Source: Flavobacterium ammonificans
GTDB lineage: Bacteria; Bacteroidota; Bacteroidia; Flavobacteriales; Flavobacteriaceae
Length of the DNA: 64,000 nt
Direction: 5' to 3'
Assembly (NCBI RefSeq): GCF_020885975.1
Contig: NZ_AP025183.1
Location: 1,240,001 to 1,304,000, forward strand
Positions 15,554-24,069 of this stretch are shown here, piece by piece (position 1 is the stretch's first letter; each line of letters opens with the position of its first letter). The notes beneath the pieces are model-generated. The model worked only from the letters and a program-made list of their open reading frames with translations. It made no database searches and had not been told where the DNA came from. The position numbers and the translations under genes were made by a program.

Positions 15554-16296
15554 GAAATGTAACGGAAACTGTCAAACAGTTAATTATTATTAATATTTTA
15601 TTTTTTGTTGGGACACTTTTAGTTTCGGGCCCAGCCTATCAATATTTAGCTTTGTTTTTTCCGGAAAACCCAGATTTTAAAGCTTGGCAGCCCATTACCT
15701 ATATGTTTATGCATGGTGGATTTATGCATATCTTATTTAATATGTTTGCTTTATTTTCCTTTGGATCTGCTTTAGAACAATTTTGGGGAAGTAAGAAGTT
15801 TTTGTTTTTCTATATTTCCTGCGGCTTGGGTTCGGCTCTAGTTCATACAGGCGTGAATTATTATCATTTTCAAGAAGGCTTAGACGCATTAATTTCCAAC
15901 GGATTTTCAAAATCTGAAATTCTAACACTTTTAAACGAAGGAAGAATTGATACTCGTTGGCAAGAAGTGATTACTGTAACACAGTTTCAAAATTTCACCA
16001 GTGCCTATGTAGGAACCGCTGTTGGGGCATCAGGAGCGATTTACGGAATTATTGTAGCTTTTGCTTTTATGTTTCCTAATGCTGAACTGGGTTTGATGTT
16101 CATCCCTATACCAATCAAAGCAAAGTATTTTGTACCAGGCTTAGTTCTGGTTGATTTGTATTTAGGAATCTCGGGGAAATCAATTTTTGGTGGTGGTGGA
16201 GTGGCTCATTTTGCTCACGTAGGAGGTGCTTTATTTGGTTTTTTAATTGTTTGGTATTGGAAAAAAAATCAATTCAATTCTAACCGCTGGAATTAA
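15550..16296 (+). CDS. Rhomboid family intramembrane serine protease (first of two)
   Basis: The 248-residue polytopic protein carries the rhomboid features: the HGGFMHILFNMF segment in the second core helix (His60, Asn64), the catalytic GASG with Ser161, and the base His223 in GGVAHFAHVGGALFGF. An inserted loop of about 50 residues (105-150) separates the L1 and catalytic halves. These enzymes cleave transmembrane segments within the inner membrane. The start overlaps the mutL stop by 4 bases, so translation is coupled. The second rhomboid gene follows after 51 bases. Confidence 0.93.
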   Translation: MRNVTETVKQLIIINILFFVGTLLVSGPAYQYLALFFPENPDFKAWQPITYMFMHGGFMHILFNMFALFSFGSALEQFWGSKKFLFFYISCGLGSALVHTGVNYYHFQEGLDALISNGFSKSEILTLLNEGRIDTRWQEVITVTQFQNFTSAYVGTAVGASGAIYGIIVAFAFMFPNAELGLMFIPIPIKAKYFVPGLVLVDLYLGISGKSIFGGGGVAHFAHVGGALFGFLIVWYWKKNQFNSNRWN

Positions 16297-16347
16297 GCCG
16301 CAATAATTAATTAAAAATAGAGTTTATTTTAGAAGAAATTTTTACAA

Positions 16348-17190
16348 ATGGGTATTATAGACGATTTAAAGATGCAATACAAAATGGGAGGAATTGCTGT
16401 TCAAGTAATTTTTTGGAATTTGTTGTGCTTTCTTATTTCGTTAGTCTTTTTCTACCAATTTCAATTAGGTATTTTTAATTATCCTAATTGGGTTGCCTTA
16501 TCTTCAGAGCCTTCGGTTTTGGTGACCAAACCATGGACCTTGATTAGCTATGCTTTTTTTCATTATGGGTTTGGACATTTGTTTTTCAACATGATGGTGT
16601 TGCATTTTTTCAGTACATTATTTTTAACTTTTTTCAATACTAAACAGTTTTTAGGATTGTATTTGTTGAGTGCGTTCTTTTCTGGATTAGCCTTTGTAAT
16701 TGCGTATTACTTTTTGAATTTGAGTTCGGCTATGGTAGGAGCTTCGGGTGCTATTATGGCAATCTTAGTGGCTACAACTACTTATCGTCCGTTGATGAAT
16801 GTCCGATTACTACTTATTGGCAATGTTAAATTATGGCATATTACCGCGGTAATTTTAGTGTTGGATTTTATGCAATTCCGAATTGCAAACACAGGTGGAC
16901 ATATTGCGCATCTTGCAGGTGCTTTTTTTGGATTTATTTTTATTAAATTGCTCCAAAATGGAATTGATTTAAGTCGCATTTTAAATAACCCATTTAAAAA
17001 ATCAAAGCGCGCGCCTTTTAAAAAAGTACATAAAAATTATCCCAAATCGGCACCAAAACCAAGTTCTAGAATTGTGGTTAAGGACAAAACCCAACAACAA
17101 ATAGATGAAATTTTAGATAAAATCAGTCAATCTGGATATGATTCCTTAACACAAGAAGAAAAAGAATTCTTGTTTAAAGCAGGTAAATAA
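16348..17190 (+). CDS. Rhomboid family intramembrane serine protease (second of two)
   Basis: The 280 residues include an N-terminal amphipathic start, six or so membrane helices, HYGFGHLFFNMMVLH (His77, Asn81), the nucleophile Ser133 in GASGAIMAI and the base His188 in GGHIAHLAGAFFGF, so the dyad is intact. A basic cytoplasmic tail (about 200-280) ends in IDEILDKISQSGYDSLTQEE, a short helical module seen at the end of many Bacteroidota rhomboids. It differs enough from the upstream rhomboid that a recent duplication is unlikely. It is cotranscribed with mutL, the first rhomboid and probably the EEP gene 16 bases downstream. Confidence 0.93.
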   Translation: MGIIDDLKMQYKMGGIAVQVIFWNLLCFLISLVFFYQFQLGIFNYPNWVALSSEPSVLVTKPWTLISYAFFHYGFGHLFFNMMVLHFFSTLFLTFFNTKQFLGLYLLSAFFSGLAFVIAYYFLNLSSAMVGASGAIMAILVATTTYRPLMNVRLLLIGNVKLWHITAVILVLDFMQFRIANTGGHIAHLAGAFFGFIFIKLLQNGIDLSRILNNPFKKSKRAPFKKVHKNYPKSAPKPSSRIVVKDKTQQQIDEILDKISQSGYDSLTQEEKEFLFKAGK

Positions 17191-17206
17191 ATTAGTTAGC
17201 AAAGAG

Positions 17207-18253
17207 ATGAAAAATCTTTCGTGGTTCAATAAAGGGATGTTTCTTTTAAATATAGTTCTGACTGTAGTTACTTTCAGTGCGTATTTGTTGCCTTTTCTTG
17301 CGCCAAAAGCTTTTCCTTTACTATCGGTTTTGACCTTATTTATGCCCCTGTTTTTTATATTTAACGCTTTGTTCTTTTTTTATTGGGGTTTCCAGTTTAA
17401 GAAACGAATGATATTATCGGGTTTAGTTTTATTGATGGGAATTACCTTTATCAATAAATTTTACAAGTTCTCTACCAAAGAATTTCCTGAAAGCGAAAAG
17501 AATTTTAGCGTAATGAGTTACAATGTTCGTTTGTTAAATCTTTTTAAGTGGATTGATCGAGATGATGTTCCTGCGCAAATCCTTACTTTTATTAATGAAA
17601 AGAATCCAGATATACTTTGTATCCAAGAGTTTTCGTATTCAGCGGATATAGATTTAAAAGTGTATCCACACAAATATATCGTTATGGCGGGTGACCAAAT
17701 TAAAACAGGTCAAGCCATTTTTTCTAAATTCCCAATTATTAATGAAGGAAATATAGTTTTTCCAAATTCAAACAATAATGTAATTTTTGCGGATATCAAG
17801 AAAGGAAAAGAAATTATTAGAGTGTACAATATGCACTTGCAATCCATTAAAATATCTCCCGATGTAACTGAAATTAATGATGATATTAATGTGATGAATC
17901 AAAGTAAATCGCAAAAGTTATTGAGACGTATTAGTAAAGCGTTCAAACAGCAACAGCAACAAGCCGAGTTGTTCAAAAAACACAAAACGGATTGTGATTA
18001 TCCTTTAATTATCTGCGGCGATATGAATAATAGCGCTTTTTCATACGTATATCGCAATATTAAAGGCAAACTAAGAGATACTTTTGAAGAAGCAGGTAAA
18101 GGTTTTGGCGCGACCTATAAGTTCCGTTATTATCCAGCGCGCATTGATTATATTTTTGCTGACGAAAGAATGAAAGTAAAACAGTTTGAGAGCTTTTCTG
18201 ATTTCGAAAATTCAGATCACTATCCTATAATGGCAAAACTCTCTTTTGATTAA
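17207..18253 (+). CDS. Membrane-anchored endonuclease/exonuclease/phosphatase-fold protein
   Basis: The 348-residue protein has three N-terminal membrane helices (about 10-90) and then an EEP-fold catalytic domain. The motifs are SVMSYNVRLLN (metal Asn), ILCIQEF (metal Glu), VYNMHLQS, the catalytic GDMNNS, RIDYIFADE and SDHYPI, in the right order and with the expected residues present. Substrates in this superfamily range from nucleic acids to phosphoinositides and phospholipids; a periplasm-facing phosphodiesterase is plausible here but unproven. It ends the mutL-rhomboid gene run and converges on the WbqC-like gene with no spacer. Confidence 0.9.
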   Translation: MKNLSWFNKGMFLLNIVLTVVTFSAYLLPFLAPKAFPLLSVLTLFMPLFFIFNALFFFYWGFQFKKRMILSGLVLLMGITFINKFYKFSTKEFPESEKNFSVMSYNVRLLNLFKWIDRDDVPAQILTFINEKNPDILCIQEFSYSADIDLKVYPHKYIVMAGDQIKTGQAIFSKFPIINEGNIVFPNSNNNVIFADIKKGKEIIRVYNMHLQSIKISPDVTEINDDINVMNQSKSQKLLRRISKAFKQQQQQAELFKKHKTDCDYPLIICGDMNNSAFSYVYRNIKGKLRDTFEEAGKGFGATYKFRYYPARIDYIFADERMKVKQFESFSDFENSDHYPIMAKLSFD

Positions 18254-18880
18254 TTATTTCAATACAAGGGGTTGTGATTTCAAATAATCCAACGCAAATT
18301 TTCCTTCATTAAAAACTAAGTCTAATACGCTAAGATTGTTGATAAAACCAAATTTATCATCAAATACTTGTGTATAGCTTTCAAATTGCGAACTGTCTTT
18401 TTTTCCGTTTGCCAAAAAGCGGAAATCAGTAATTTCATCTGAATTGATTTCGTGAAAATATTCAGTTGTCTTTGTATATTCTATTTTCATTCGAAGGCAT
18501 CTAGTAATCAAATCAAAAACTTCCAAATTCAAGTCCATTAAATACTGATGTTTCTTTTCAAAAATTGGAAGTAAATCGTCTTCAAAATATTCAAAGAAAG
18601 GCGAACTTCTATAGGCTGCTTCTAAGGATTTGAAATGTTGTTTTTGCCAATCAAACTCATTTTCAATCTGAATGTCTTTTGTTTTCTGATGAGCAGTTTT
18701 AGAATGTTTTATAGGTATATTCAGTAGTTGAATTCCGTTAGGGCTATAGATATAGGTTCGGTTGCGATTCGTTTGTTTTTGGAAATTATCTTCCATTTCA
18801 AAAGTTACTTTTTCGGCCTGAACAATAGCTGCTAAATGACTAATAGAAGGGAAGTAAGTGGGGAGAATAAGAATGTTCAT
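18254..18880 (-). CDS. WbqC family protein
   Basis: The 208-residue protein matches the WbqC-like family by LPTYFPSISHLAAIVQAE at the N-terminus, NRTYIYSPNGIQLLNIPI (about 40-58), the conserved W..QHFKSLEAAYRSSPFFEYFEDDL and FLANGKKDSSQFESYTQVFDDKFGFINNLSVLDLVFN near the end. Family members are linked to O-antigen or amino-sugar acylation loci in some bacteria, but the biochemical role is unsettled. It is downstream of lepB on the same strand, separated by 82 bases that contain a 13-bp inverted repeat. Confidence 0.85.
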   Translation of the reverse strand: MNILILPTYFPSISHLAAIVQAEKVTFEMEDNFQKQTNRNRTYIYSPNGIQLLNIPIKHSKTAHQKTKDIQIENEFDWQKQHFKSLEAAYRSSPFFEYFEDDLLPIFEKKHQYLMDLNLEVFDLITRCLRMKIEYTKTTEYFHEINSDEITDFRFLANGKKDSSQFESYTQVFDDKFGFINNLSVLDLVFNEGKFALDYLKSQPLVLK

Positions 18881-18910
18881 GAAAAATGTAGCAATTTTTT
18901 AATGTAACAA

Positions 18911-18950
18911 TGTGAAAATGTAATAATGGATTCATCGTTACATTTTCACA
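18911..18950. repeat. 13-bp inverted repeat between lepB and the WbqC-like gene
   Basis: TGTGAAAATGTAA (18911-18923) and TTACATTTTCACA (18938-18950) are perfect inverted copies around a 14-base loop. TGTAACAATG-type words repeat on the left flank. There is no T-run, so it is not a classical terminator. Short repeats of this style occur between genes in flavobacteria, by recollection. Confidence 0.6.
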
Positions 18951-18962
18951 CTGATCAATTGG

Positions 18963-20510
18963 TTATACTGATTTCTTTTTCTTCCAAAAATATTCTCCAA
19001 TAAAATAGGCCACTAATGCCAGCAGGAAAAATTTAAAATAGGATTGGGGTTCACCTTCACCACTAACTGTAGTGAATAATCGTTCCCAACGAATTTTTTT
19101 CATTCCTTTTGCATTGGAATCATAACTCATCCAGATAAATGTTGGTTTTCCAACGATATGATTTTCGGGTACATACCCCCAATAACGACTGTCTTCCGAA
19201 TTATGACGATTGTCTCCCATCATCCAATAGTAATCTTGTTGAAAGGTATATGAAGTTGCAATTTTTCCGTTAATTCTGATTTCTGAACCAGTTACTTTCA
19301 ATTCATTTTTTTCGTAATCAGTAATGATCGTTTTATAAAATGGTAAGGTCTCTAAATTTAGAGGAACTGTTTTTCCTTGTTGTGGGATATAAATGGGTCC
19401 AAAATTATCTCGATTCCATTTGTTGATGTGAGGGAAAATGCCTGGTTCAATTTCTTTTGAAATGATTTTTTCAACTCCAGTAATTCCGGGAATTTGTTTT
19501 AGTCTTTCTGCATTTGAATCAGTTAATGCTGCGATAAACAAGGTATCTCTTTTCTCCGCATCCATAAATCCTGCACCATCTGTAATATCCATGTCTTTTA
19601 GGAGATATTCAAAATCGATAGGTGTCTTTCCATCCAAAGCTACTTTATAGGAAAATTGAGGTCTAGCTCTTTCTGGTAAAATCAATTCTTTTCCGTTTAC
19701 AAAAACGATTCCTTCTTTGATTTCCAATTGGTCACCAGGAATACCCACACAACGTTTAACATAGTTTGATTTCTTATCGATAGGCTTGTCTGCTCTCAAT
19801 CCTGAGTTATCTCTAAACTTATACACAGTGTCTACAGGCCAGTTGAATACCACAATATCATTTCGTTCGACAGTTTGAAAACCAGGAATTCTGAAATAAG
19901 GTAATTGAGGCCAACTAAGGTAAGACTTCTTTTTTGTCAACGGAATGGTATCGTGAACCATAGGTAGGGCTACTGTAGTCATCGGAGTTCGTGCTCCATA
20001 GTTTACCTTACTTACAAACAAAAAGTCGCCTACTAGTAATGACTTCTCTAGAGACGAAGTCGGTATGGTAAAAGGTTGGATGAAATAGGTGTGAACAAAA
20101 GTAGCAACTACTATTGCAAAAAGTAAAGAGCTAATTGTATCTGTCGTTTTATTGATTGGTTGGGAACTTTTGTCAGCGATATAATTCAATTGCTGTGAAT
20201 AATTGATGTAAGCGATATACAAACCGAAAGTAGCAATACCAATCACTTTATCTTTGGTTGCGTTTTTACCAAAACTACTTAATGTTTCCACCCAAACTGC
20301 TGGAAATACAATAAGGTTGATTACCGGAATAAAAAGTAAAAGAGTCCACCAACTTGGTTTGTTTATAATTTTCATCAAGACAATAGCATTGTATACGGGA
20401 ATAGCTGCTTCCCAACTTTTTCTTCCTGCTGCTACATACAATTTCCATGTTCCAATAAAGTGAATTACTTGTATTGATAAGAAAAATATAAACCATTGTG
20501 ATAGTGTCAT
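18963..20510 (-). CDS. lepB: Signal peptidase I, large Bacteroidota type
   Basis: This enzyme removes signal peptides at the outer face of the inner membrane. The 515-residue protein is much longer than the E. coli enzyme. It has an N-terminal block of three or four membrane helices (1-110), then a membrane anchor (about 127-147). The nucleophile region is PTSSLEKSLLVGD (Ser153), the general base is Lys252 in NYVKRCVGIPGD, and the final conserved box is MMGDNRHNSEDSRYWG. An insertion of about 150 residues separates the Lys box from the last box, and a C-terminal helix (about 490-508) is added. dapB lies upstream on the same strand. Confidence 0.94.
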   Translation of the reverse strand: MTLSQWFIFFLSIQVIHFIGTWKLYVAAGRKSWEAAIPVYNAIVLMKIINKPSWWTLLLFIPVINLIVFPAVWVETLSSFGKNATKDKVIGIATFGLYIAYINYSQQLNYIADKSSQPINKTTDTISSLLFAIVVATFVHTYFIQPFTIPTSSLEKSLLVGDFLFVSKVNYGARTPMTTVALPMVHDTIPLTKKKSYLSWPQLPYFRIPGFQTVERNDIVVFNWPVDTVYKFRDNSGLRADKPIDKKSNYVKRCVGIPGDQLEIKEGIVFVNGKELILPERARPQFSYKVALDGKTPIDFEYLLKDMDITDGAGFMDAEKRDTLFIAALTDSNAERLKQIPGITGVEKIISKEIEPGIFPHINKWNRDNFGPIYIPQQGKTVPLNLETLPFYKTIITDYEKNELKVTGSEIRINGKIATSYTFQQDYYWMMGDNRHNSEDSRYWGYVPENHIVGKPTFIWMSYDSNAKGMKKIRWERLFTTVSGEGEPQSYFKFFLLALVAYFIGEYFWKKKKSV

Positions 20511-20640
20511 AATTAAGATTGTTAGATTATTAGATTTTTAGATTCCTTAGATGTTTTGGAAGTTTTAAAAATCTATTTTTTTATTTTTTATAAATATGCT
20601 TATTATTAATTTTTCTAATGATCTAAGAAGTCAAAAAAAT
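20511..20640. repeat. TTAGATT-rich intergenic stretch between dapB and lepB
   Basis: The 130 bases hold four near-repeats of the word TTAGATT (with TTAGATG) within 20520-20551 and inverted counterparts such as AATCTA and GATCTAA near 20565 and 20620. The repeats can pair in several registers. I see no clear promoter box or T-run terminator. Confidence 0.4.
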
Positions 20641-21345
20641 CTAACGTTCTAGATTCAATACATCTTTCATTGTAAATACTCCTTGTTTTCCAGCTAACCA
20701 TTCTGCTGCAATAACAGCACCTAGTGCAAAGCCCTCACGGTTATGTGCAGTATGTTTGATTTCGATGCTATCTACATTAGAATTATACGTCACGGTATGA
20801 GTTCCGGGAACATCTTCAACTCGTAATGCTTCAATTTGAATTTCATTAGCAGCGGGCTTGTCTATAGTCCATTTAGTATAATTACTATTTTCAATAACTC
20901 CATTTGCTAGAGATATTGCAGTTCCGCTTGGAGCGTCTAATTTTTGAGTGTGATGAATTTCTTCCATGGCAACAGAATAAGAAGTGTATGGTGCCATTAT
21001 TTTAGCTAGGTAATCGTTTACTTCAAAGAATAAATTCACCCCTAAACTGAAATTAGAACTAGAAATAAAACCTCCCTTTTTTTCGTTGCAAAGCGCTATA
21101 ATTTCGTCATAGCGTTCCAACCAACCAGTTGTTCCAGAAACCACAGGGACATGAGTATGAAAACAATTGGAAATGTTTTCAACTGCAGCTGTTGGTACGC
21201 TAAAATCAATAGCAACATCTGCATTGGATAGTCCGTCGTAGGTATTGTTTTCGTCTTTCTTTAAAACGATTTCATGACCTCTTTTTATGGCAATTCGTTC
21301 GATTACCTTACCCATTTTTCCGTATCCTAAGAGTGCAATTTTCAT
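20641..21345 (-). CDS. dapB: 4-hydroxy-tetrahydrodipicolinate reductase
   Basis: DapB reduces the dihydrodipicolinate precursor in lysine and diaminopimelate synthesis. The 234-residue protein, shorter than the roughly 270-residue E. coli enzyme, has the Rossmann motif LGYGKMGK (6-13), VSGTTGWLE, SSNFSLGVNLFFE and the substrate and catalytic box EEIHHTQKLDAPSGTAISLA. The C-terminus has EIKHTAHNREGFALGAVIAAEWL. Short versions are usual in Bacteroidota. It sits between DUF5683 and lepB in the parA-parB gene run. Confidence 0.96.
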   Translation of the reverse strand: MKIALLGYGKMGKVIERIAIKRGHEIVLKKDENNTYDGLSNADVAIDFSVPTAAVENISNCFHTHVPVVSGTTGWLERYDEIIALCNEKKGGFISSSNFSLGVNLFFEVNDYLAKIMAPYTSYSVAMEEIHHTQKLDAPSGTAISLANGVIENSNYTKWTIDKPAANEIQIEALRVEDVPGTHTVTYNSNVDSIEIKHTAHNREGFALGAVIAAEWLAGKQGVFTMKDVLNLER

Positions 21346-21383
21346 TTAATTCTATTTATGATGTATTTAGAAATAATTCAATT

Positions 21384-21944
21384 CTAAAAATTATAATTAA
21401 GTGTTAGTCCAACATTAGCTCTTAATGTTACATAATCAGCAGATAATGAAGGGCGTAATGATAAATTTTCATCGATATTAAATTGTTTTAATGCTGCGTC
21501 CACATTAGCATCTATAATGTTGAGCGCATAAAAACCAAGCACAAACAATGTAGATAGATCTCTATTACGTTGGTAAAATTTCTGTGCAGTAATTAATCGG
21601 TTGGTATCCAGATAATTGAATTTATCGTCGTTATAACCCTCTAGTCTTCTTTTATAAGCGTCTCTCACTTCGTTGTATTTGGTATTGCTGTCCAAATAAA
21701 AGTACAAGCTCGTCCCAATAGCTCCGTAAACAATAGGAATTTTCCAATATTTTTTATTGTAAGCCTGACCTAATCCAGGTAAAACTGCCGAATAAAAGGC
21801 GGCTTTTGCAGGTGTTAATGGATCAATATCATTCGGTTTCAAGCTGTCTTTTTGTGCTTTTTGAGTAACCGTTTTGTCTTGTGCCAAAACTAGATTGTTT
21901 CCCAAAAGCAAAAAAAGAATAACTATGAATAGAAATCTTTGCAC
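21384..21944 (-). CDS. DUF5683 family exported protein
   Basis: The 186-residue protein has a cleavable signal peptide (MQRFLFIVILFLLLGNNLVLAQ). The DUF5683 core follows, with AAFYSAVLPGLGQAYNKKYWKIPIVYGAIGTSLYFYLDSN, a glycine-rich turn and hydrophobic hairpin, then an RDLSTLFVLGFYALNIIDANVDAAL segment and a C-terminal beta-strand region. The family is common next to parAB in Bacteroidota and is predicted to be associated with the envelope; its role is unknown. Its ATG overlaps the parB stop by one base, so translation is probably coupled. Confidence 0.85.
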   Translation of the reverse strand: MQRFLFIVILFLLLGNNLVLAQDKTVTQKAQKDSLKPNDIDPLTPAKAAFYSAVLPGLGQAYNKKYWKIPIVYGAIGTSLYFYLDSNTKYNEVRDAYKRRLEGYNDDKFNYLDTNRLITAQKFYQRNRDLSTLFVLGFYALNIIDANVDAALKQFNIDENLSLRPSLSADYVTLRANVGLTLNYNF

Positions 21945-22843
21945 TATCCTTTGATTAGTTTGACAATTCTATTGAAGTCTTCTTCAGAGTGGAATGGAAT
22001 GGTGATTTTACCTTTACCATTTCCCGCAACTTTAATATCTACCTTAGTGCCAAAATAGTCTACAAATTTCTTTTGCTCACTAGGAGCTACATCAAAAGAG
22101 GTAGATTTTGCTTTAGTGGCGGCTTTCGGTTTCAAGCTATCTTGATGGTTTTTAACCAATGCTTCCGTTTCACGAACGGATAAGTTTTGACTTACTATTT
22201 TTTGGTAAATAGTCGTTTGAACGTCTAAATCTTCAATATTTATAATTGCACGGCCGTGTCCCATACTAATGAACCCATCGCGAATCCCAGTTTGAATAAT
22301 TGGGTCTAATTTTAATAAACGCAAGTAATTAGCAATTGTAGAACGTTTTTTGCCTACACGTTCACTCATTTGCTCTTGAGTTAATTCAATTTCGTCCATC
22401 AAACGCTGGTACGATAATGCGATTTCAATAGGATCTAAATCATGACGTTGGATGTTTTCTACCAAAGCCATAACTAACGATTCATTGTCATTAGCAATAC
22501 GAATGTAAGCAGGAACTGTTTTTAAACCTACTAGAGTAGAAGCACGTAAACGACGCTCTCCAGAAATTAATTGGTATTTATTAAAGTCTAATTTACGAAC
22601 AGTTATAGGTTGAATAACGCCTAATTCCTTGATAGAAGTAGCTAGTTCTTTTAAGGATTCTTCGTTAAAATTACTTCTTGGTTGAAAAGGATTGATTTCT
22701 ATAGCATCAATTTCCAATTCAATAATATTTCCAACAACCTTATCTGCATTCTTATCATGTACAGATTTAATATCGTTTTCAGGATCCTTTAATAAGGCTG
22801 ACAATCCTCTTCCAAGAGCTTGTTTTTTAATTGCTTTTGCCAT
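21944..22843 (-). CDS. parB: Chromosome partitioning protein ParB
   Basis: ParB binds parS sites, spreads as a CTP-dependent clamp and with ParA segregates the origin region. The 299 residues start with the ParA-stimulating KKQALGRGLSALL. The ParB/Srx nuclease-like domain (about 45-135) has IEINPFQPRSNF, LKELATSIKELGVIQPITVR and GERRLRAS. The helix-turn-helix is ERVGKKRSTIANYLRLLKL. A C-terminal dimerisation segment begins FVDYFGTKVDIKV. No parS-like palindrome is visible in the window. parA lies 4 bases upstream. Confidence 0.96.
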   Translation of the reverse strand: MAKAIKKQALGRGLSALLKDPENDIKSVHDKNADKVVGNIIELEIDAIEINPFQPRSNFNEESLKELATSIKELGVIQPITVRKLDFNKYQLISGERRLRASTLVGLKTVPAYIRIANDNESLVMALVENIQRHDLDPIEIALSYQRLMDEIELTQEQMSERVGKKRSTIANYLRLLKLDPIIQTGIRDGFISMGHGRAIINIEDLDVQTTIYQKIVSQNLSVRETEALVKNHQDSLKPKAATKAKSTSFDVAPSEQKKFVDYFGTKVDIKVAGNGKGKITIPFHSEEDFNRIVKLIKG

Positions 22844-22847
22844 ACAG

Positions 22848-23615
22848 TTAGTTGCTGTTTTTTTGTATTACTTCTTGAGCTAAATGCAAGTAGTTGGTTG
22901 CCCCTTTACTTGTAGCGTCATAATTGATGATGCTTTCGCCAAAACTTGGCGCTTCACTTAGTTTAATATTTCTTTGGATAATGGTTTCAAAAACCATTTC
23001 ATTAAAGTGTTTTTGAACTTCTTCGACTACTTGATTCGATAATCGCAAACGGGAATCGTACATCGTTAAAAGCAATCCTTCAATGTCCAGTTCGGTATTG
23101 TGAATTTTCTGAATACTTTTTATTGTATTAAGTAATTTACCCAAACCTTCCAATGCAAAATATTCACATTGTATAGGGATAATTACAGAATCTGCTGCAG
23201 TGAGCGCATTCAAGGTTAGTAACCCTAAAGATGGCGCGCAGTCAATAATGATAAAGTCATAATCGTCTTTGATTTCCTGCAATGCTTGTTTCAGCATGTA
23301 TTCTCTGTTCTCTTTGTCTACCAATTCGATTTCGATGGCAACAAGGTCAATATGAGCTGGAATTACATCAACATTGGGAGCAGTACAGCTAATGATAGCT
23401 TCTTTGGGTAAGTGACTGTGTTCTAAAATTTGGTAGGTACCAATTTCTACTGATTCTACATCAATTCCCAATCCCGATGTTGCGTTGGCTTGGGGGTCAG
23501 CATCAATTAATAATACTTTTTTTTCAAGAACACCAAGAGATGCAGCAAGATTTACTGATGTAGTTGTTTTTCCAACACCTCCTTTTTGATTAGCAATTGC
23601 AATGATTTTACCCAT
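22848..23615 (-). CDS. parA: Chromosome partitioning ATPase ParA
   Basis: The 255-residue Walker-type ATPase shows the deviant Walker A KGGVGKTTTSVN (10-21), the Walker A' region LLIDADPQANATSGL, and the Walker B DFIIIDCAPSLGLLT. The signature and C-terminal region includes DSRLRLSNQVVEEV and KLSEAPSFGESIINYD. It forms dynamic gradients on the nucleoid and works with ParB, encoded immediately downstream. It is the first gene of the minus-strand run parA-parB-DUF5683-dapB-lepB. Confidence 0.96.
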   Translation of the reverse strand: MGKIIAIANQKGGVGKTTTSVNLAASLGVLEKKVLLIDADPQANATSGLGIDVESVEIGTYQILEHSHLPKEAIISCTAPNVDVIPAHIDLVAIEIELVDKENREYMLKQALQEIKDDYDFIIIDCAPSLGLLTLNALTAADSVIIPIQCEYFALEGLGKLLNTIKSIQKIHNTELDIEGLLLTMYDSRLRLSNQVVEEVQKHFNEMVFETIIQRNIKLSEAPSFGESIINYDATSKGATNYLHLAQEVIQKNSN

Positions 23616-23795
23616 TTATTTTTTCAGATTTAGAACGGTAAAAATACAATTATTTATGGTTTCTGAAAATCTATTTTGTTAACATTTGTTAGATCTAGAA
23701 TTATTATTGTTGGAAAACTGTAGCATTTTAATTTTTAGAAATTAAAAACTAATTAATAATCAATTCGGTCTTCAATTTAAATTTTGGGATTTTCA

Positions 23796-23831
23796 CAAAA
23801 AAAATCCTTTCAGCTGAGCTAAAAGGATTTT
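23796..23831 (-). terminator. Terminator behind tRNA-Pro
   Basis: AAAATCCTTT (23801-23810) and AAAGGATTTT (23822-23831) pair as a 10-bp stem. On the minus strand it is followed by a run of T residues. It begins immediately after the 3' end of tRNA-Pro. The rest of 23616-24069 outside this, the tRNA and the trxB promoter is plain AT-rich DNA. Confidence 0.8.
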
Positions 23832-23832
23832 G

Positions 23833-23907
23833 TCGGGGTGGCAGGATTCGAACCTGCGGCCTCCTGCTCCCAAAGCAGGCGCGATAACCGGGCTACGCTA
23901 CACCCCG
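23833..23907 (-). tRNA. tRNA-Pro (anticodon TGG)
   Basis: The minus strand folds as a 75-nt cloverleaf: acceptor CGGGGTG paired with CACCCCG, anticodon arm CCTGC-TTTGGGA-GCAGG with anticodon TGG, and T arm GCAGG-TTCGAAT-CCTGC. The discriminator is A and no CCA is encoded. TGG can read all four proline codons when the first anticodon base is suitably modified. Confidence 0.97.
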
Positions 23908-24007
23908 TAACGCGAGTGCAAAGATAGAATTATTTTTTATTCGAGCAAGTCAAATGCATAAATAGGGGAAGATTATTTTTGTATAACTAAAAATGATGTT
24001 TTTTAGC

Positions 24008-24036
24008 TTGGTTTTTTTATTTAAAAACTACCTTTG
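24008..24036 (+). promoter_or_regulatory. trxB promoter
   Basis: TTG (24008-24010) and TACCTTTG (24029-24036) are separated by 18 bases, a full match to the Bacteroidota promoter pattern. The trxB ATG follows 33 bases later. Confidence 0.7.
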
Positions 24037-24069
24037 CAGTAATACTATAAATTACAAAATACTTTTATC

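Noticed and set aside
22000..23700. parS site near parAB
   Set aside because: I looked for a TGTTNCACGTGNAACA-like palindrome near parAB and at other CACGTG words (for example near 24648 and 42880); none has matching flanks.
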